Source: JBGAKG01 sp044224495 (GTDB taxonomy: Bacteria > Myxococcota_A > Polyangia > Polyangiales > Polyangiaceae). Taken from it: DNA of 64,000 bases. The translations under genes were made by a program, and so were the position numbers. The stretch covers positions 128,465-192,464 of the forward strand of contig JBGAKG010000022.1 in assembly GCA_044224495.1 (NCBI GenBank), written 5' to 3'. Positions 33,515-42,177 of the stretch are shown piece after piece. The notes under the pieces were generated by a model. The model worked only from the letters and a program-made list of their open reading frames with translations, ran no database searches and was not told where the DNA came from. Position 1 is the stretch's first letter. Each line of letters starts with the position of its first letter.

Positions 33515-34257
33515 GAGCCGCCGGGGGTCTCCCGTGGTGCGACGGCGATCCCGCCGCGACGGAGGACGTGGATGTCGGCGAGGGTCTTCACCACCGTCGC
33601 CACGATCCGGGCCGGGTCACGCACGCTGTGGAAGTGCGTCAGGCGCTCTTCCTCCGGCGGGTAGTACACCGCGATCGGCACCTCGATGATCGGCACGCCG
33701 GCCGCGGTCGCGCGGAGGAGCATCTCCGCTTCGTACGCGTAGCCCATGCCCTTGCCGTCGAGCTCGAGCGACTCCGGGAGCGGGTAGCGCCGAAGGCCAC
33801 ACTGCGTGTCGGCGAACGTCTTCCGCGCGAAGCCGGAGATGAAGAAGTTGGAGATGCGGTTGGACATGCGGTTCGCCTTCGGCGCGCCGGCGGAGTCCAT
33901 GTCCCGGACGCCGAGGACGAGCGCGCCCCTCGGCGCTCCGCACTCGAGCAGCTCGCGCGCGGCGGTGGCGGGGTGCTGGCCGTCGGCGTCGACGGTGAGC
34001 GCGACGTCGAAGCCATCGCGCCAGGCGCGCTCCATGCCGGTCCGGAGCGCGGCCCCTTTGCCGAGGTTCCGCGGGTGGACGAGGACCGTCGCCCCGCCCG
34101 CGCGGGCCACGTCCGCCGTGCCGTCGGTGGAGCCGTCGTCGACGACGTAGATGCGCTCCGCGGCGCCGCGCGCCACGAGCTCGCGCGTGAGGCCGTCGAG
34201 CACGGCGGGGAGGAGGTTCTTCGCCTGGTAGGCAGGGACGAGGATGCAGGCGCGCAT
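33511..34257 (-). CDS. Family 2 glycosyltransferase (dolichyl-phosphate-mannose-synthase-like)
   Basis: The 248-residue GT2 enzyme has IYVVDDGSTDGTADVA and the acceptor/catalytic DADGQHPATAARELL. A C-terminal half reading FISGFARKTFADTQCGLRRY matches the polyprenyl-phosphate glycosyltransferase type. There is no membrane domain. It is the first gene of the GT2-C45-LolA operon; the gap to ybeY upstream is 45 bases. It probably makes a sugar phosphate lipid or loads a sugar on the pathway product. Confidence 0.9.
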   Translation of the reverse strand: MRACILVPAYQAKNLLPAVLDGLTRELVARGAAERIYVVDDGSTDGTADVARAGGATVLVHPRNLGKGAALRTGMERAWRDGFDVALTVDADGQHPATAARELLECGAPRGALVLGVRDMDSAGAPKANRMSNRISNFFISGFARKTFADTQCGLRRYPLPESLELDGKGMGYAYEAEMLLRATAAGVPIIEVPIAVYYPPEEERLTHFHSVRDPARIVATVVKTLADIHVLRRGGIAVAPRETPGGS

Positions 34258-34302
34258 GGGCGTTGACGGCCAGGGAGGCTTAGCACAATCCTCTCGCGAG
34301 CC

Positions 34303-34785
34303 ATGGTCGCGAAGCTGACGGTGAACACGACGTTGCCGCGCGGGATCACCGCCCGCGAAATTCGCCGGCGCGCAGGCGCGATGCTCCGCGCGATCAAGCG
34401 CCCGTCTGCGGAGCTTTCAATCGTCATTGTCGACGACGATCAAATCCACGAACTCAACAAAATCTATCGTCACAAAGACAAGGCAACCGACGTGCTCGCT
34501 TTCGCGCAAGGCGAGGGCGACTTCGCCGCGCTACACCCCGAGCTCCTAGGTGACGTCATCGTGTCCATCCCGACCACCGTGCGCCAGGCCGCTGCCGCCC
34601 GCCGGCCCGTCCTGGACGAGCTCACGATGCTCCTGGCCCACGGCCTCCTTCATCTCTGCGGCTGGGACCACGACACCCTGGCGAAGGACCGCCGCATGCG
34701 CGCGGAGACCGACCGCCTGTGCCTCGCTGCGGCAGGGCGACCCATCCCTCAACCCCGCAAGCGCGCCCGGCGGCAAACGCGATAA
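34303..34785 (+). CDS. ybeY: YbeY endoribonuclease / rRNA maturation factor
   Basis: This 160-residue single-strand-specific endoribonuclease acts in 16S rRNA 3' end maturation. The zinc-binding signature HGLLHLCGWDH (H-x3-H-x5-H) is intact. The first two-thirds show the usual VVVDD segment with HELNKIYRHKDKATDVLAF. A Lys/Arg-rich C-terminal tail is longer than in E. coli. The start ATG 34303 lacks a clear ribosome-binding site. It is divergent from the GT2 gene. Confidence 0.95.
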   Translation: MVAKLTVNTTLPRGITAREIRRRAGAMLRAIKRPSAELSIVIVDDDQIHELNKIYRHKDKATDVLAFAQGEGDFAALHPELLGDVIVSIPTTVRQAAAARRPVLDELTMLLAHGLLHLCGWDHDTLAKDRRMRAETDRLCLAAAGRPIPQPRKRARRQTR

Positions 34786-34877
34786 ATCGGTCGCGAGAAT
34801 GCGCCAAACGGGCTCGTAACCACCCACGTTTTTGGCGGTGCACCGATCGCTGGCCCCTTCTTTGCCGGGGATTCCCA

Positions 34878-34917
34878 GGGGATTCGGGCGATCGATTTGC
34901 GATCCCCCTATTTTTTT
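34878..34917 (+). terminator. Possible intrinsic terminator after ybeY
   Basis: A GGGGAT (34878-34883) / ATCCCC (34902-34907) stem with an 18-base loop is followed by CTATTTTTTT. The stem is short for so large a loop, so the U-run is the stronger part of the evidence. The rest of the 292-bp gap (34786-35077) is presumably the HU promoter and leader. I see no gene in it. Confidence 0.5.
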
Positions 34918-35077
34918 CGCTTGCGAAGCTCTGAGAGCGAGTGATACCCCTCTTTTCCAGGCACAGCCCATGGGGGCGAGCTGTTACGCCAGAGGCCACG
35001 CGTTCTGGAACGCTGGGCGGCTCAGCGTAAGAGTGAGGTGCCAAAAGAACGATTCGTTCAAGTAGGAGGATGTCCAC

Positions 35078-35386
35078 ATGGCTGGTAAGCGTCTCACCAA
35101 GGCTCAGGTCATTTCGGAGATTGCGGACTCGGCGGAGCTCGACAAGAAGAGCGTCAACCGCGTGTTTGAGGGACTGACGGAGCTCATCAAGAAGCAGCTC
35201 AAGTCGCCCAACGGCGAGTTCGTGATCCCGGGCCTCATCAAGCTCAAGTCGGTGAAGAAGCCGGCGACGAAGGATCGCCCCGGCATCAACCCGTTCACCA
35301 AGCAGCCGATCACGATCAAGGGCAAGCCGGCTTCGAAGAAGATCCGCGCGACCGCCCTCAAGGCGCTCAAGGACCTCATCCAGTGA
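35078..35386 (+). CDS. HU/IHF-family DNA-binding protein
   Basis: This 102-residue nucleoid protein has the HU fold, with KAQVISEIADSAELDKKSVNRVFEGL and the beta-arm region GINPFTKQPITIKGKPASKKI. It is a little longer than the 90-residue HU of E. coli because of a longer DNA-binding arm segment. GGAGG is placed about 8 bases before ATG 35078. A leader of roughly 160 bases precedes it, and a strong hairpin terminator follows at 35431. It should be highly expressed. Confidence 0.95.
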   Translation: MAGKRLTKAQVISEIADSAELDKKSVNRVFEGLTELIKKQLKSPNGEFVIPGLIKLKSVKKPATKDRPGINPFTKQPITIKGKPASKKIRATALKALKDLIQ

Positions 35387-35430
35387 GGCCTCGGGCCTGA
35401 TCGGCGCCGCCGGTCAGCCTGAAGACACGA

Positions 35431-35480
35431 AACACGAACATTGGGCGTCGGCCGTCACGGCCGGCGCCCTTCGTGTTTTT
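35431..35480. terminator. Strong intrinsic terminator shared by HU and the 3' end of lnt
   Basis: AACACGAA at 35431-35438 pairs perfectly with TTCGTGTT at 35470-35477. Inside them, GGGCGTCGGCC pairs with GGCCGGCGCCC with one wobble, closing on a small loop that contains the stop codon of lnt (35455-35457). The plus-strand side ends in GTTTTTG. The right half therefore also encodes the last residues of lnt. Confidence 0.85.
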
Positions 35481-37047
35481 GTCGCCGGCGCACCGCCAGC
35501 GCGAGCGCGATCGCACCGCCGAGCAAGGCGACGGGTAGGTCGCCGAAGCGACCGTAGAGGGTGGGGGACGCGTCGATGAGCGCGGGCTCGGTGACGAGCG
35601 AGCCGGCGAGCTCCGCCGGCCACCGCGCGCGGACGCGCCCGGCGGCGTCGACCCAGGACGTCGGACCGCGGTTGACCGCGCGCACCATGTCGCGCCGGTG
35701 CTCGACCGAGCGGAGGACGGCGAGGCGCAGGTGGAGCTCGCTCTCCTCGCTCCCGAAGAACCACGCGTCGTTCGTGATGTTCACGAAGAGGTTCGGCTCG
35801 AGTGCCGCCGCCTCGCGTCCGGCCGCCGGGAGGTTGTCCTCGAAGCAGATCAGCACGGCGGCGCGGATCGGCCCCGTCTCGAAGAGGCGCTGCTCCTTGC
35901 CGGGGAGCAGGAACCCGGACTGGGCGAACGTCTTGCGGAGGGCGGGGAACGTCTCGGAGAACGGCACCTCTTCGCCGAACGCGAGCAGGTGCATCTTGTG
36001 GTACGGCGGCGAGAGGTGGCTGTTCTGGGCGAGGACCGCCGAGTTGTAGGAGCCGCCGCCACGCGCGCGCACCATGACGCCGGTGAGCACGGGCCCGTGC
36101 ACGCCCGGTTGCAGGACGGCGTAGCCGCCGTAGAGATCGGCGGTGCCCCCGGCCGTGTCGCTGAGCGCGTAGGGGAAGGCGGCCTCGGGCCAGACCACGA
36201 GATCGGGCGGTGGCTTCTTCGCCTCGGCCGCGCGCGTGAGGTTGCCGAGGCGCTCGACGATGCCCTCGGCCCGCGCCGGATCCCAGCGCTCCTTCGCTTC
36301 GGTCGAGGGCTGGACGAGCGTGACGCGCGCGCGCGGCGCGCCATCGCGGATCGCGTCGACGCGCGCCATCCGGAGCGCGCCGTGGGCGGCGGTGAGGAGA
36401 GGGAGGAGGAGCGCTGCGACGGCGAGTGAGAGCGCGGGACGCCGCCACCACGACGCGCTCGGAGGGACCGAGCGCTCGGCGCGCCGCAACCACGCCTCGG
36501 CGAGGAGCGCGGAGGAGAGGGCCATGAGGAGGGTGACGCCGCGCTCGCCGACGATGTCGGCGAGCTGCACCATGACCGGCCAAGGGGTCACGCCGCCGGC
36601 GGCGCTCCAGGGGAAGACGACGGGGACGAACGTGGAGGCGTAGATGCCGAGCGCGAAGGCGAGCCAGCGCGGGACGCGTGCGCGCTCGAGCCAGCCCTGG
36701 AGCACGGCGCCGACGGCGAAGCGCCAGCCCTGGAAGAGCCCAAGGAGAACGAGAGCGAGGATGCCGAGCCCGAAGCCGAGGGGCGTGAACCGCGCGATGA
36801 CGTCGGGGACGAAGCGGAGGGCGACGATGTTGGCGCCGGCGCCGAAGAGGATGCCGCGGAGCGCTCCTCGCATTGCCCTGCGAAAACGGCCGCGGCCCTT
36901 GTCCCATTCTGGGACGTCCTCGTGCAGGGCGACGGCGTAGGCGGCGGTGCCGATCCAGAGCGAGGGGTAGAAGCTCGTGGGAGGGGCGGCGAGAGCGAAG
37001 AAAGCGCCGGAGCCGAAGGCGAGAAGAAGGCGATGTGCGGGGCGCAC
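35455..37047 (-). CDS. lnt: Apolipoprotein N-acyltransferase
   Basis: The 530-residue inner-membrane enzyme adds the third acyl chain to lipoproteins, which fits the abundance of lipoproteins in this genome. Six or so membrane helices precede a nitrilase-like periplasmic domain with the catalytic triad: Glu in VVWPEAAFP, Lys in YHKMHLLAFGE and Cys in LICFEDN. It starts at GTG 37047 with AGGGGA close by. The 3' end is embedded in the terminator of the convergent HU gene, with the stop codon in the loop. Confidence 0.95.
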   Translation of the reverse strand: MRPAHRLLLAFGSGAFFALAAPPTSFYPSLWIGTAAYAVALHEDVPEWDKGRGRFRRAMRGALRGILFGAGANIVALRFVPDVIARFTPLGFGLGILALVLLGLFQGWRFAVGAVLQGWLERARVPRWLAFALGIYASTFVPVVFPWSAAGGVTPWPVMVQLADIVGERGVTLLMALSSALLAEAWLRRAERSVPPSASWWRRPALSLAVAALLLPLLTAAHGALRMARVDAIRDGAPRARVTLVQPSTEAKERWDPARAEGIVERLGNLTRAAEAKKPPPDLVVWPEAAFPYALSDTAGGTADLYGGYAVLQPGVHGPVLTGVMVRARGGGSYNSAVLAQNSHLSPPYHKMHLLAFGEEVPFSETFPALRKTFAQSGFLLPGKEQRLFETGPIRAAVLICFEDNLPAAGREAAALEPNLFVNITNDAWFFGSEESELHLRLAVLRSVEHRRDMVRAVNRGPTSWVDAAGRVRARWPAELAGSLVTEPALIDASPTLYGRFGDLPVALLGGAIALALAVRRRQKHEGRRP

Positions 37048-37150
37048 TTTCCCCTAGGATAGCGCGTGGTTCGCGGGAGAGGCCAAGGTCGACGCACCGC
37101 GGTTGAGCGGGTGCCGGAGTCCCGATACGTTCGGCACCCTGGGAAGGCGC

Positions 37151-38125
37151 ATGCGAATCCTGAAACGGCTCGGGCAGGTGCTGCTTTCGCTCTTCGTACT
37201 GGCGGTGGGCGCCGTCGTCGTGAAGTTCTACGTGCTGAGCCCGAAGACCGCGCCCGCGAAGGCCGTCACGGCGACGTCCGACCGCGCGACGGTCGAGCGT
37301 GGCGAGTACCTCGCGCGCTACGTGTACGTCTGCACGGGGTGTCACTCGCCCGTGCACGACGAGCTTCCCGGCGAACCTCTGTACGAAGACAAGCTCGGCT
37401 TCGGGCGCGACTTCGGCGAGCTCCCGGGCTTCCCCGGCCACCCGCGCGCTCGGAACCTCACCAACGACAAGAGCGCCGGCATCGGTGCGTGGAGCGATGG
37501 CGAGGTCGTCCGCGCGATGCGCGAGGGCGTCGACAAGGACGGCCGCGCACTGTTCCCCATGATGCCGTACCCCACCTACGCCAAGGTGATGTCCGACGAG
37601 GACGCTCTCGCGATCGTCGCCTACCTGAGGAGCTTGCCCACCAGCGCGAACGACCCTGGTCGGATGCAGCTCGACTTTCCGCTCTCCATGTTCGTCCGCG
37701 CGGCGCCGAAGCCGCTCGCCGCCGCGCCGGCTCCGGTGGCGCCCGGCGATCCGAAGCGCGGCGACTTCCTGCTCGTCGCCTGCAACTGCACCGACTGCCA
37801 CAGCACCTACGACGAGCGCCACCAGCCGCTCCCGGGGATGTACATGGCGGGCGGGAATGCTTTTCCGATCGGGACGAAGGGCAATGTGTATGTTGCAAAC
37901 ATCACGAACGATCCGGAGACGGGGATCGGCGCGTGGACGGATGCCGAGGTGTTCGAGGCGATCAAGCACGGCATCTCGAAGACGAAGTCGGACCGCGCGC
38001 TCTACGGCATGCCGTGGCCGCACTACGCCGGGATGACCGACGAGGACGTGCGTGCGCTCGTCGGCGCGCTCCGGAAGGTGCCGCCGGTGAAGAACGCCGT
38101 GAAGGCGGACACGCTGAAGCTCTAG
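37151..38125 (+). CDS. Dihaem cytochrome c, membrane-anchored
   Basis: The 324-residue protein has an N-terminal membrane helix and two cytochrome c domains, with haem sites CTGCH (about residue 77) and CTDCH (about 213). In each domain the axial Met is likely from a later Met-rich stretch. This is the layout of the membrane-bound cytochrome subunit in dehydrogenases (such as the alcohol, aldose or gluconate type), but no dehydrogenase is adjacent, so it may serve as a free electron carrier. It starts at ATG 37151 with GGAAGG just upstream, in the divergent gap with lnt. Confidence 0.88.
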   Translation: MRILKRLGQVLLSLFVLAVGAVVVKFYVLSPKTAPAKAVTATSDRATVERGEYLARYVYVCTGCHSPVHDELPGEPLYEDKLGFGRDFGELPGFPGHPRARNLTNDKSAGIGAWSDGEVVRAMREGVDKDGRALFPMMPYPTYAKVMSDEDALAIVAYLRSLPTSANDPGRMQLDFPLSMFVRAAPKPLAAAPAPVAPGDPKRGDFLLVACNCTDCHSTYDERHQPLPGMYMAGGNAFPIGTKGNVYVANITNDPETGIGAWTDAEVFEAIKHGISKTKSDRALYGMPWPHYAGMTDEDVRALVGALRKVPPVKNAVKADTLKL

Positions 38126-38173
38126 CCGGCGCTCTTGCCCCGCGACGGGGCCACGCCCGATACTCCATCGGGC

Positions 38174-39400
38174 GTGCGCATCCCTTCCGAGTTCCGCTAC
38201 TTCGCCCCCGAGCGCCAGCGCGCGGTGAAGCGCCTGCGCGCCGTCGGCCGCGTGCTCGGCTTCGACCCGACGCTCCCCGACGACGTCGTCGAGGCGCTCG
38301 GCGCGATGTACTACGACGCCGACCCGCTCGCCGAAGCGTTCGTGCGCGACGCGTACGCGAACGGCTCGAAGCAGGGGCGCGAGCTCCTCGAGCGCGCGAT
38401 CGCGGGGGGAGCCCGCTCGATCCCCGACGCCCCGGAGTCGCTCTTGCGGCTGTTCGACGCGGTCGAGGAGGACCCGCCGTGGCTCGATTGGGAGCTCGTC
38501 GAGCACGGCGCGAAGGTCTTCCGTCGCTGGGGGACGCACGTCTTTCGGTTCGCGGGCTCCATCACGCTCGCGGCGTACGCCGAGTCGTCCGTCGCGAAGC
38601 CGCTCGCCCTCACGGGCGCGTACGCGGGCGCGTCGGCGAAGAAGCGCTTCCTCGAGACGGCCGCGTTCTGGATCGCGATCAGCGAGCCGCGGGGCCTGCG
38701 GCCGGGCATGCCGGGGCGCGCGTCCGCGATTCGCGTCCGCGTGATGCACGTGTTCGTGCGGCAGCGTCTGAGCGAGCATCCGGAGTGGAACGAGGCTGCG
38801 TGGGGCACGCCGATCAGTCAGGGCGACGCGCTGCTGACGCTCATGGGAGGGAGCGTGGCGCCGGGGCTCGCGCTGTCGGCGATGGGGTATCGCCCTTCGC
38901 GGCGGGACATCGAGGCCACGCTTCATTTCTGGCGCTACGTCGGCCACCTGATGGGCGTGACGCCGCGGTGGTACCCGAGCACGATCGAGGACGCGCTTCG
39001 GCTCGCGCTCGTGAATCACTGGAAGCGTGCGGAGACCGCCGGAGAAGACGGCGAGCGCCTGTGCCGATCGTATGCCGACATGTTCGCGCCGGACGGGGGT
39101 GGCTCGATCGTCGACCGCGTCTCGGCGGAGCTGGAGCACTGGGTCCACCGCGGATTTGCCCATTTCTTCCTTCCGCGGAGCGTGGTGCGGCGGAATCGCC
39201 TGCCGAGCGCGGGGCTCTTCTCGCTCGTACCACTTTGGTACTTTCCGTTCCTGTTCACGGCGGAGACGCTGCGGCGAGCCATCCCCGCGTTGGACGACGT
39301 CGCCGACGCGAGGAGCCGGCGCGCCCGAGCGAAGTGGCTCGCGAAGCACGCCGGGGACCGCCCGGCGGAGTATCGCCCAGCGGAGCGGTTCACGCGCTGA
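38174..39400 (+). CDS. MpaB-type oxygenase (DUF2236, latex-clearing-protein-like)
   Basis: This 408-residue b-type haem protein of the DUF2236 family would oxidise a hydrocarbon or modify a lipid-like substrate. Typical parts are LLRLFDAVEEDPPWLDWELV, RWGTHVFRFAG, YAGASAKKRFLETAAFW and a haem-liganding region with VRVMHVFVRQRL. It starts at GTG 38174, preceded by TACTCC 7 bases away, so the transcript may be leaderless. The dihaem cytochrome gene just upstream may provide electrons, but that is inference. Confidence 0.82.
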   Translation: MRIPSEFRYFAPERQRAVKRLRAVGRVLGFDPTLPDDVVEALGAMYYDADPLAEAFVRDAYANGSKQGRELLERAIAGGARSIPDAPESLLRLFDAVEEDPPWLDWELVEHGAKVFRRWGTHVFRFAGSITLAAYAESSVAKPLALTGAYAGASAKKRFLETAAFWIAISEPRGLRPGMPGRASAIRVRVMHVFVRQRLSEHPEWNEAAWGTPISQGDALLTLMGGSVAPGLALSAMGYRPSRRDIEATLHFWRYVGHLMGVTPRWYPSTIEDALRLALVNHWKRAETAGEDGERLCRSYADMFAPDGGGSIVDRVSAELEHWVHRGFAHFFLPRSVVRRNRLPSAGLFSLVPLWYFPFLFTAETLRRAIPALDDVADARSRRARAKWLAKHAGDRPAEYRPAERFTR

Positions 39401-39419
39401 GGTGACCGTGACACCAGCG

Positions 39420-39890
39420 ATGCTACCCGCCATGATCGCGACGGCCCTCGCGTCCGCACTCGTCGAGCGCCGCGCGCGTGACGACCGCCGCATCCTCGGC
39501 GTCGCGTTGGCGACCGATGACGACATCTCCACCGTGTACTTTCCCATCCTCTCTCTCCGCGCGAACGAGCCCGATCCGGAGGACGACACCCTGTTCATGT
39601 TCGTCGACTGGTCGGACGAGCTGACGTCGCCCGAGCTCGGCGCGATTGGTCCCTGCGTGAAGAACCTGTTCGCACCACGGACGGACATGGAGGCCACTCA
39701 GGCGGCCGCGTTCGCGGCGTTCGTGAGCGCGATGACCATGGTGAGGCAATGCGCTGCCGTGGAGCCCGGTGTCGTTCTCTTCGTGGACAGTACGGATCCA
39801 TGTGAGTCGACGCGACGTCTCGGATGGGAGGCCTTTCAGGTGCTCAACCCGGACGAAGCGCTCGTCCAGCGGGCCAAGCCGTTCTGGTAG
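39420..39890 (+). CDS. Small DUF4303-like protein (possible immunity-type)
   Basis: The 156-residue protein starts at ATG 39420 or at an in-frame GTG slightly upstream (39402 or 39408). It opens with a helix (MIATALASALVERRARDD) followed by strands (ILGVALATDDDISTVYFPIL), then an acidic core and a C-terminal FW. This resembles the DUF4303 group, which is often found near polymorphic toxin loci, but the match is weak. No toxin gene is adjacent. The gene sits after the MpaB gene. Confidence 0.45.
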   Translation: MLPAMIATALASALVERRARDDRRILGVALATDDDISTVYFPILSLRANEPDPEDDTLFMFVDWSDELTSPELGAIGPCVKNLFAPRTDMEATQAAAFAAFVSAMTMVRQCAAVEPGVVLFVDSTDPCESTRRLGWEAFQVLNPDEALVQRAKPFW

Positions 39891-40028
39891 CGGTCGATCC
39901 GAGGAGACGTACACGGTCGAGGAACGATGCTGGATGCGAGAGGCACGCGGTGAATTGCTCTTGGCCTTTCACCTCTGGGTTCACGAGAAACGCTGGCTCT
40001 GGGCGCTCCGCTCGGTTCTCATGACGGC

Positions 40029-42041
40029 GTGGATCGCTCCCCGCTCTTCGTCTTCGCCCTCGGGCTCGCGTGTGCTGCCTTCGGAGCTTGCTCATCGCCG
40101 CCGGAGCCCGCGCCCCTAGCGCCCTGCACCTTCACGCTCGCGCCATCGTCCGGCTTCGACCTCGCCGTCAGCGGTGCGGGCGCATGTGCGACGACGCTCC
40201 ACCTCGGTCTGCGCGTCGCCACCGACTCGATCGACGCGCCGAAGTGGGCCAACGCGCTCGAAGCGGGGTCGCCCGTGCGCGTCGACGGAACGTGGAGGCG
40301 CGACGGTGACGCTCTCGTCCGCGACGTCGTCCTCGTCAACTCGAGCGCGACGCAACCGGTGACCGTCGTCGGGCTCGAGTGGTCGACCGACGCGGCCGGT
40401 CTCGGTCTCGCGACCGATCGCATGCTCCACGAGGGTTACCAGAGCTGGACGTACACCGGGATCGAGGCGATTCCGTCCACCCTCACCGACGTCCTCGGCA
40501 CTGCGCCACACGGCGGCGACTCGGAGGATCTGCTCGGCGAGGAGCAGGGCGTCTCGTGGTGGTGGTCGGCGGCGGCGGACGCGAGCGGCACGGGGGTCGT
40601 CGTCGGGGCCGATGGCGGCACGATCCTGAAGACCTTCATCGCGTTCGACCGGAGCGGAGCGACGACGCGGATGCGGATCGTCCAGGGGATGACCGGTGAA
40701 GCGTTGACCCTCGCGCCCGGAGAGAAGCGGGCGATCGACGGGCTGTTCCTCGCCCTCGGCGACGTCCAACCCAACCTGGAGCGCTACACGAAGACCGTCG
40801 CCGCGAAGCACCCCCCGCCTGCGCCGCGGAAGCCCGCACTCGGTGGTTGGGGCTCGTGGAACATGTACTATGCAAACATCAAGGCGCAGGACCTCCGCGA
40901 CGAGGCGACCTTCGCCAAAGCGACCCTCGCGCCGGTCGGGCTCACCGACTTCCTCCTCGACGATGGCTACGAAGCGCACTGGGGGTCGTGGAGCGCAGCG
41001 CCGGCCTTCGGCGCCGATCTCGCGACGCTCGCCCAGGAGCATCAAGGCGCCGGGCTCACGTCGGCGATCTGGCTCGCGCCGCTCTACGTCGACGTCGTCG
41101 ATCCCATGGTCACTCAGCACCCCGAGTGGTTCGTCCACGCGCGGGGCGGTGCACTCCGCGCCTACAACAACATCGGGCCGGACTATGCGGCGCTCGACGT
41201 CACGAATCCGGACGCGCGCGCGTTCATCACGCAGCAGGTCCAAGCGCTGCGTGCGTGGGGCTTTCGTACGCTCAAGATCGACTTCCTCTTCGGCGGCGCG
41301 ATCGAGGGCGTCCGGCAGCAGCCGATCACCGCGCTCGAGTCGTACGCGCTGTGGATGAAGACGCTGCGTGAAGCGGCGCCGGACGTCCATCTCATCGGGT
41401 GCGGCGCACCGACGCTGCCTTCGGTGGGGCACGTCGACAGCATGCGGATCGGGCCGGACGTCGCGTTCACGACGAGCCCGGCGCCGCAGTACGGGTTCCT
41501 GGTGACGCAGGCGCGCCACGTCGCGTTCCGCGCGCACACGGACGCATGGTGGGCGCTCGATCCCGATGTCGTGCTGCTACGCGGTACGAACATCGACGAC
41601 GCCGAGGCGTGGACCGTCGTCGTCTTCTCCGCGCTCGCCGGTGGGAACTACCTCCTCGGCGATCCGAAGCAGGCGGGGGACCTGCGGCGTGGGTTCGCGC
41701 TCGCTCCGGACGTGCTCGCGCTCGTCCGCGACGGCGTGGCGGCGCGCCCGGTCGACCTGGCCCGCGGGATCGATCCGCAGTCGGCGCCGAGCCCGCTCTT
41801 CCTGGGCAACCACGACACGAATGTTCCCCACGTGTGGAAGAAGCTCTCGCGGGACGCGCAGCACGGCGCGCTCGCCGTCTTCGGGTGGGAGGTGGAGTCC
41901 TACGCGGCGGAGTTCGAGCTGCCGCCTGGCGCCTACGAGATCGTCCCGCCGAAGACACCGGGACCGACGACCCGCGCGCCAGCGAACGGCAAGGTGGAGG
42001 TCACGGTCCCGCGGCACCACGCGCGGCTCTGGGCGTGGTGA
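40029..42041 (+). CDS. GH36-like alpha-galactosidase-type lipoprotein
   Basis: The 670-residue lipoprotein has a signal peptide ending in FGAC. A beta-sandwich N-terminal domain is followed by a TIM barrel with a clan GH-D pair: Asp418 in LKIDFLFGG as the probable nucleophile and Asp477 in RIGPDV as the probable acid/base. Catalytic-loop marks such as GWGSWNMYYANI, FLLDDGYE and IWLAPLYVD are visible. It should cleave a terminal alpha-sugar on a polysaccharide. It starts at GTG 40029. The neighbours are unrelated small proteins, so no utilisation operon is seen. Confidence 0.85.
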   Translation: MDRSPLFVFALGLACAAFGACSSPPEPAPLAPCTFTLAPSSGFDLAVSGAGACATTLHLGLRVATDSIDAPKWANALEAGSPVRVDGTWRRDGDALVRDVVLVNSSATQPVTVVGLEWSTDAAGLGLATDRMLHEGYQSWTYTGIEAIPSTLTDVLGTAPHGGDSEDLLGEEQGVSWWWSAAADASGTGVVVGADGGTILKTFIAFDRSGATTRMRIVQGMTGEALTLAPGEKRAIDGLFLALGDVQPNLERYTKTVAAKHPPPAPRKPALGGWGSWNMYYANIKAQDLRDEATFAKATLAPVGLTDFLLDDGYEAHWGSWSAAPAFGADLATLAQEHQGAGLTSAIWLAPLYVDVVDPMVTQHPEWFVHARGGALRAYNNIGPDYAALDVTNPDARAFITQQVQALRAWGFRTLKIDFLFGGAIEGVRQQPITALESYALWMKTLREAAPDVHLIGCGAPTLPSVGHVDSMRIGPDVAFTTSPAPQYGFLVTQARHVAFRAHTDAWWALDPDVVLLRGTNIDDAEAWTVVVFSALAGGNYLLGDPKQAGDLRRGFALAPDVLALVRDGVAARPVDLARGIDPQSAPSPLFLGNHDTNVPHVWKKLSRDAQHGALAVFGWEVESYAAEFELPPGAYEIVPPKTPGPTTRAPANGKVEVTVPRHHARLWAW

Positions 42042-42177
42042 ACGAACCGATGTCGATCGAGCGCGACTCGAGCCGTGCAGTGAGGTTGGCGGAGCTTGCG
42101 GACATGATCGGAGTCGGCCTCCGACGGGCCAACCGTTCTGGCCGATCGACTGACCGCGCTCACAATAGCTGTGGACC

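Noticed and set aside
34786..35077. Riboswitch or small RNA in the HU leader
   Set aside because: I could not find a conserved fold or ligand-binding motif; only a weak hairpin with a U-run and the HU ribosome-binding site are clear.
39871..42141. GGGCCAAGCCGTTCTGG (39871) and GGGCCAACCGTTCTGG (42126) flank the GH36-like gene
   Set aside because: The match is only 16 of 17 with a gap and the flanks differ. In GC-rich DNA this could be chance, so I do not call a flanking repeat.
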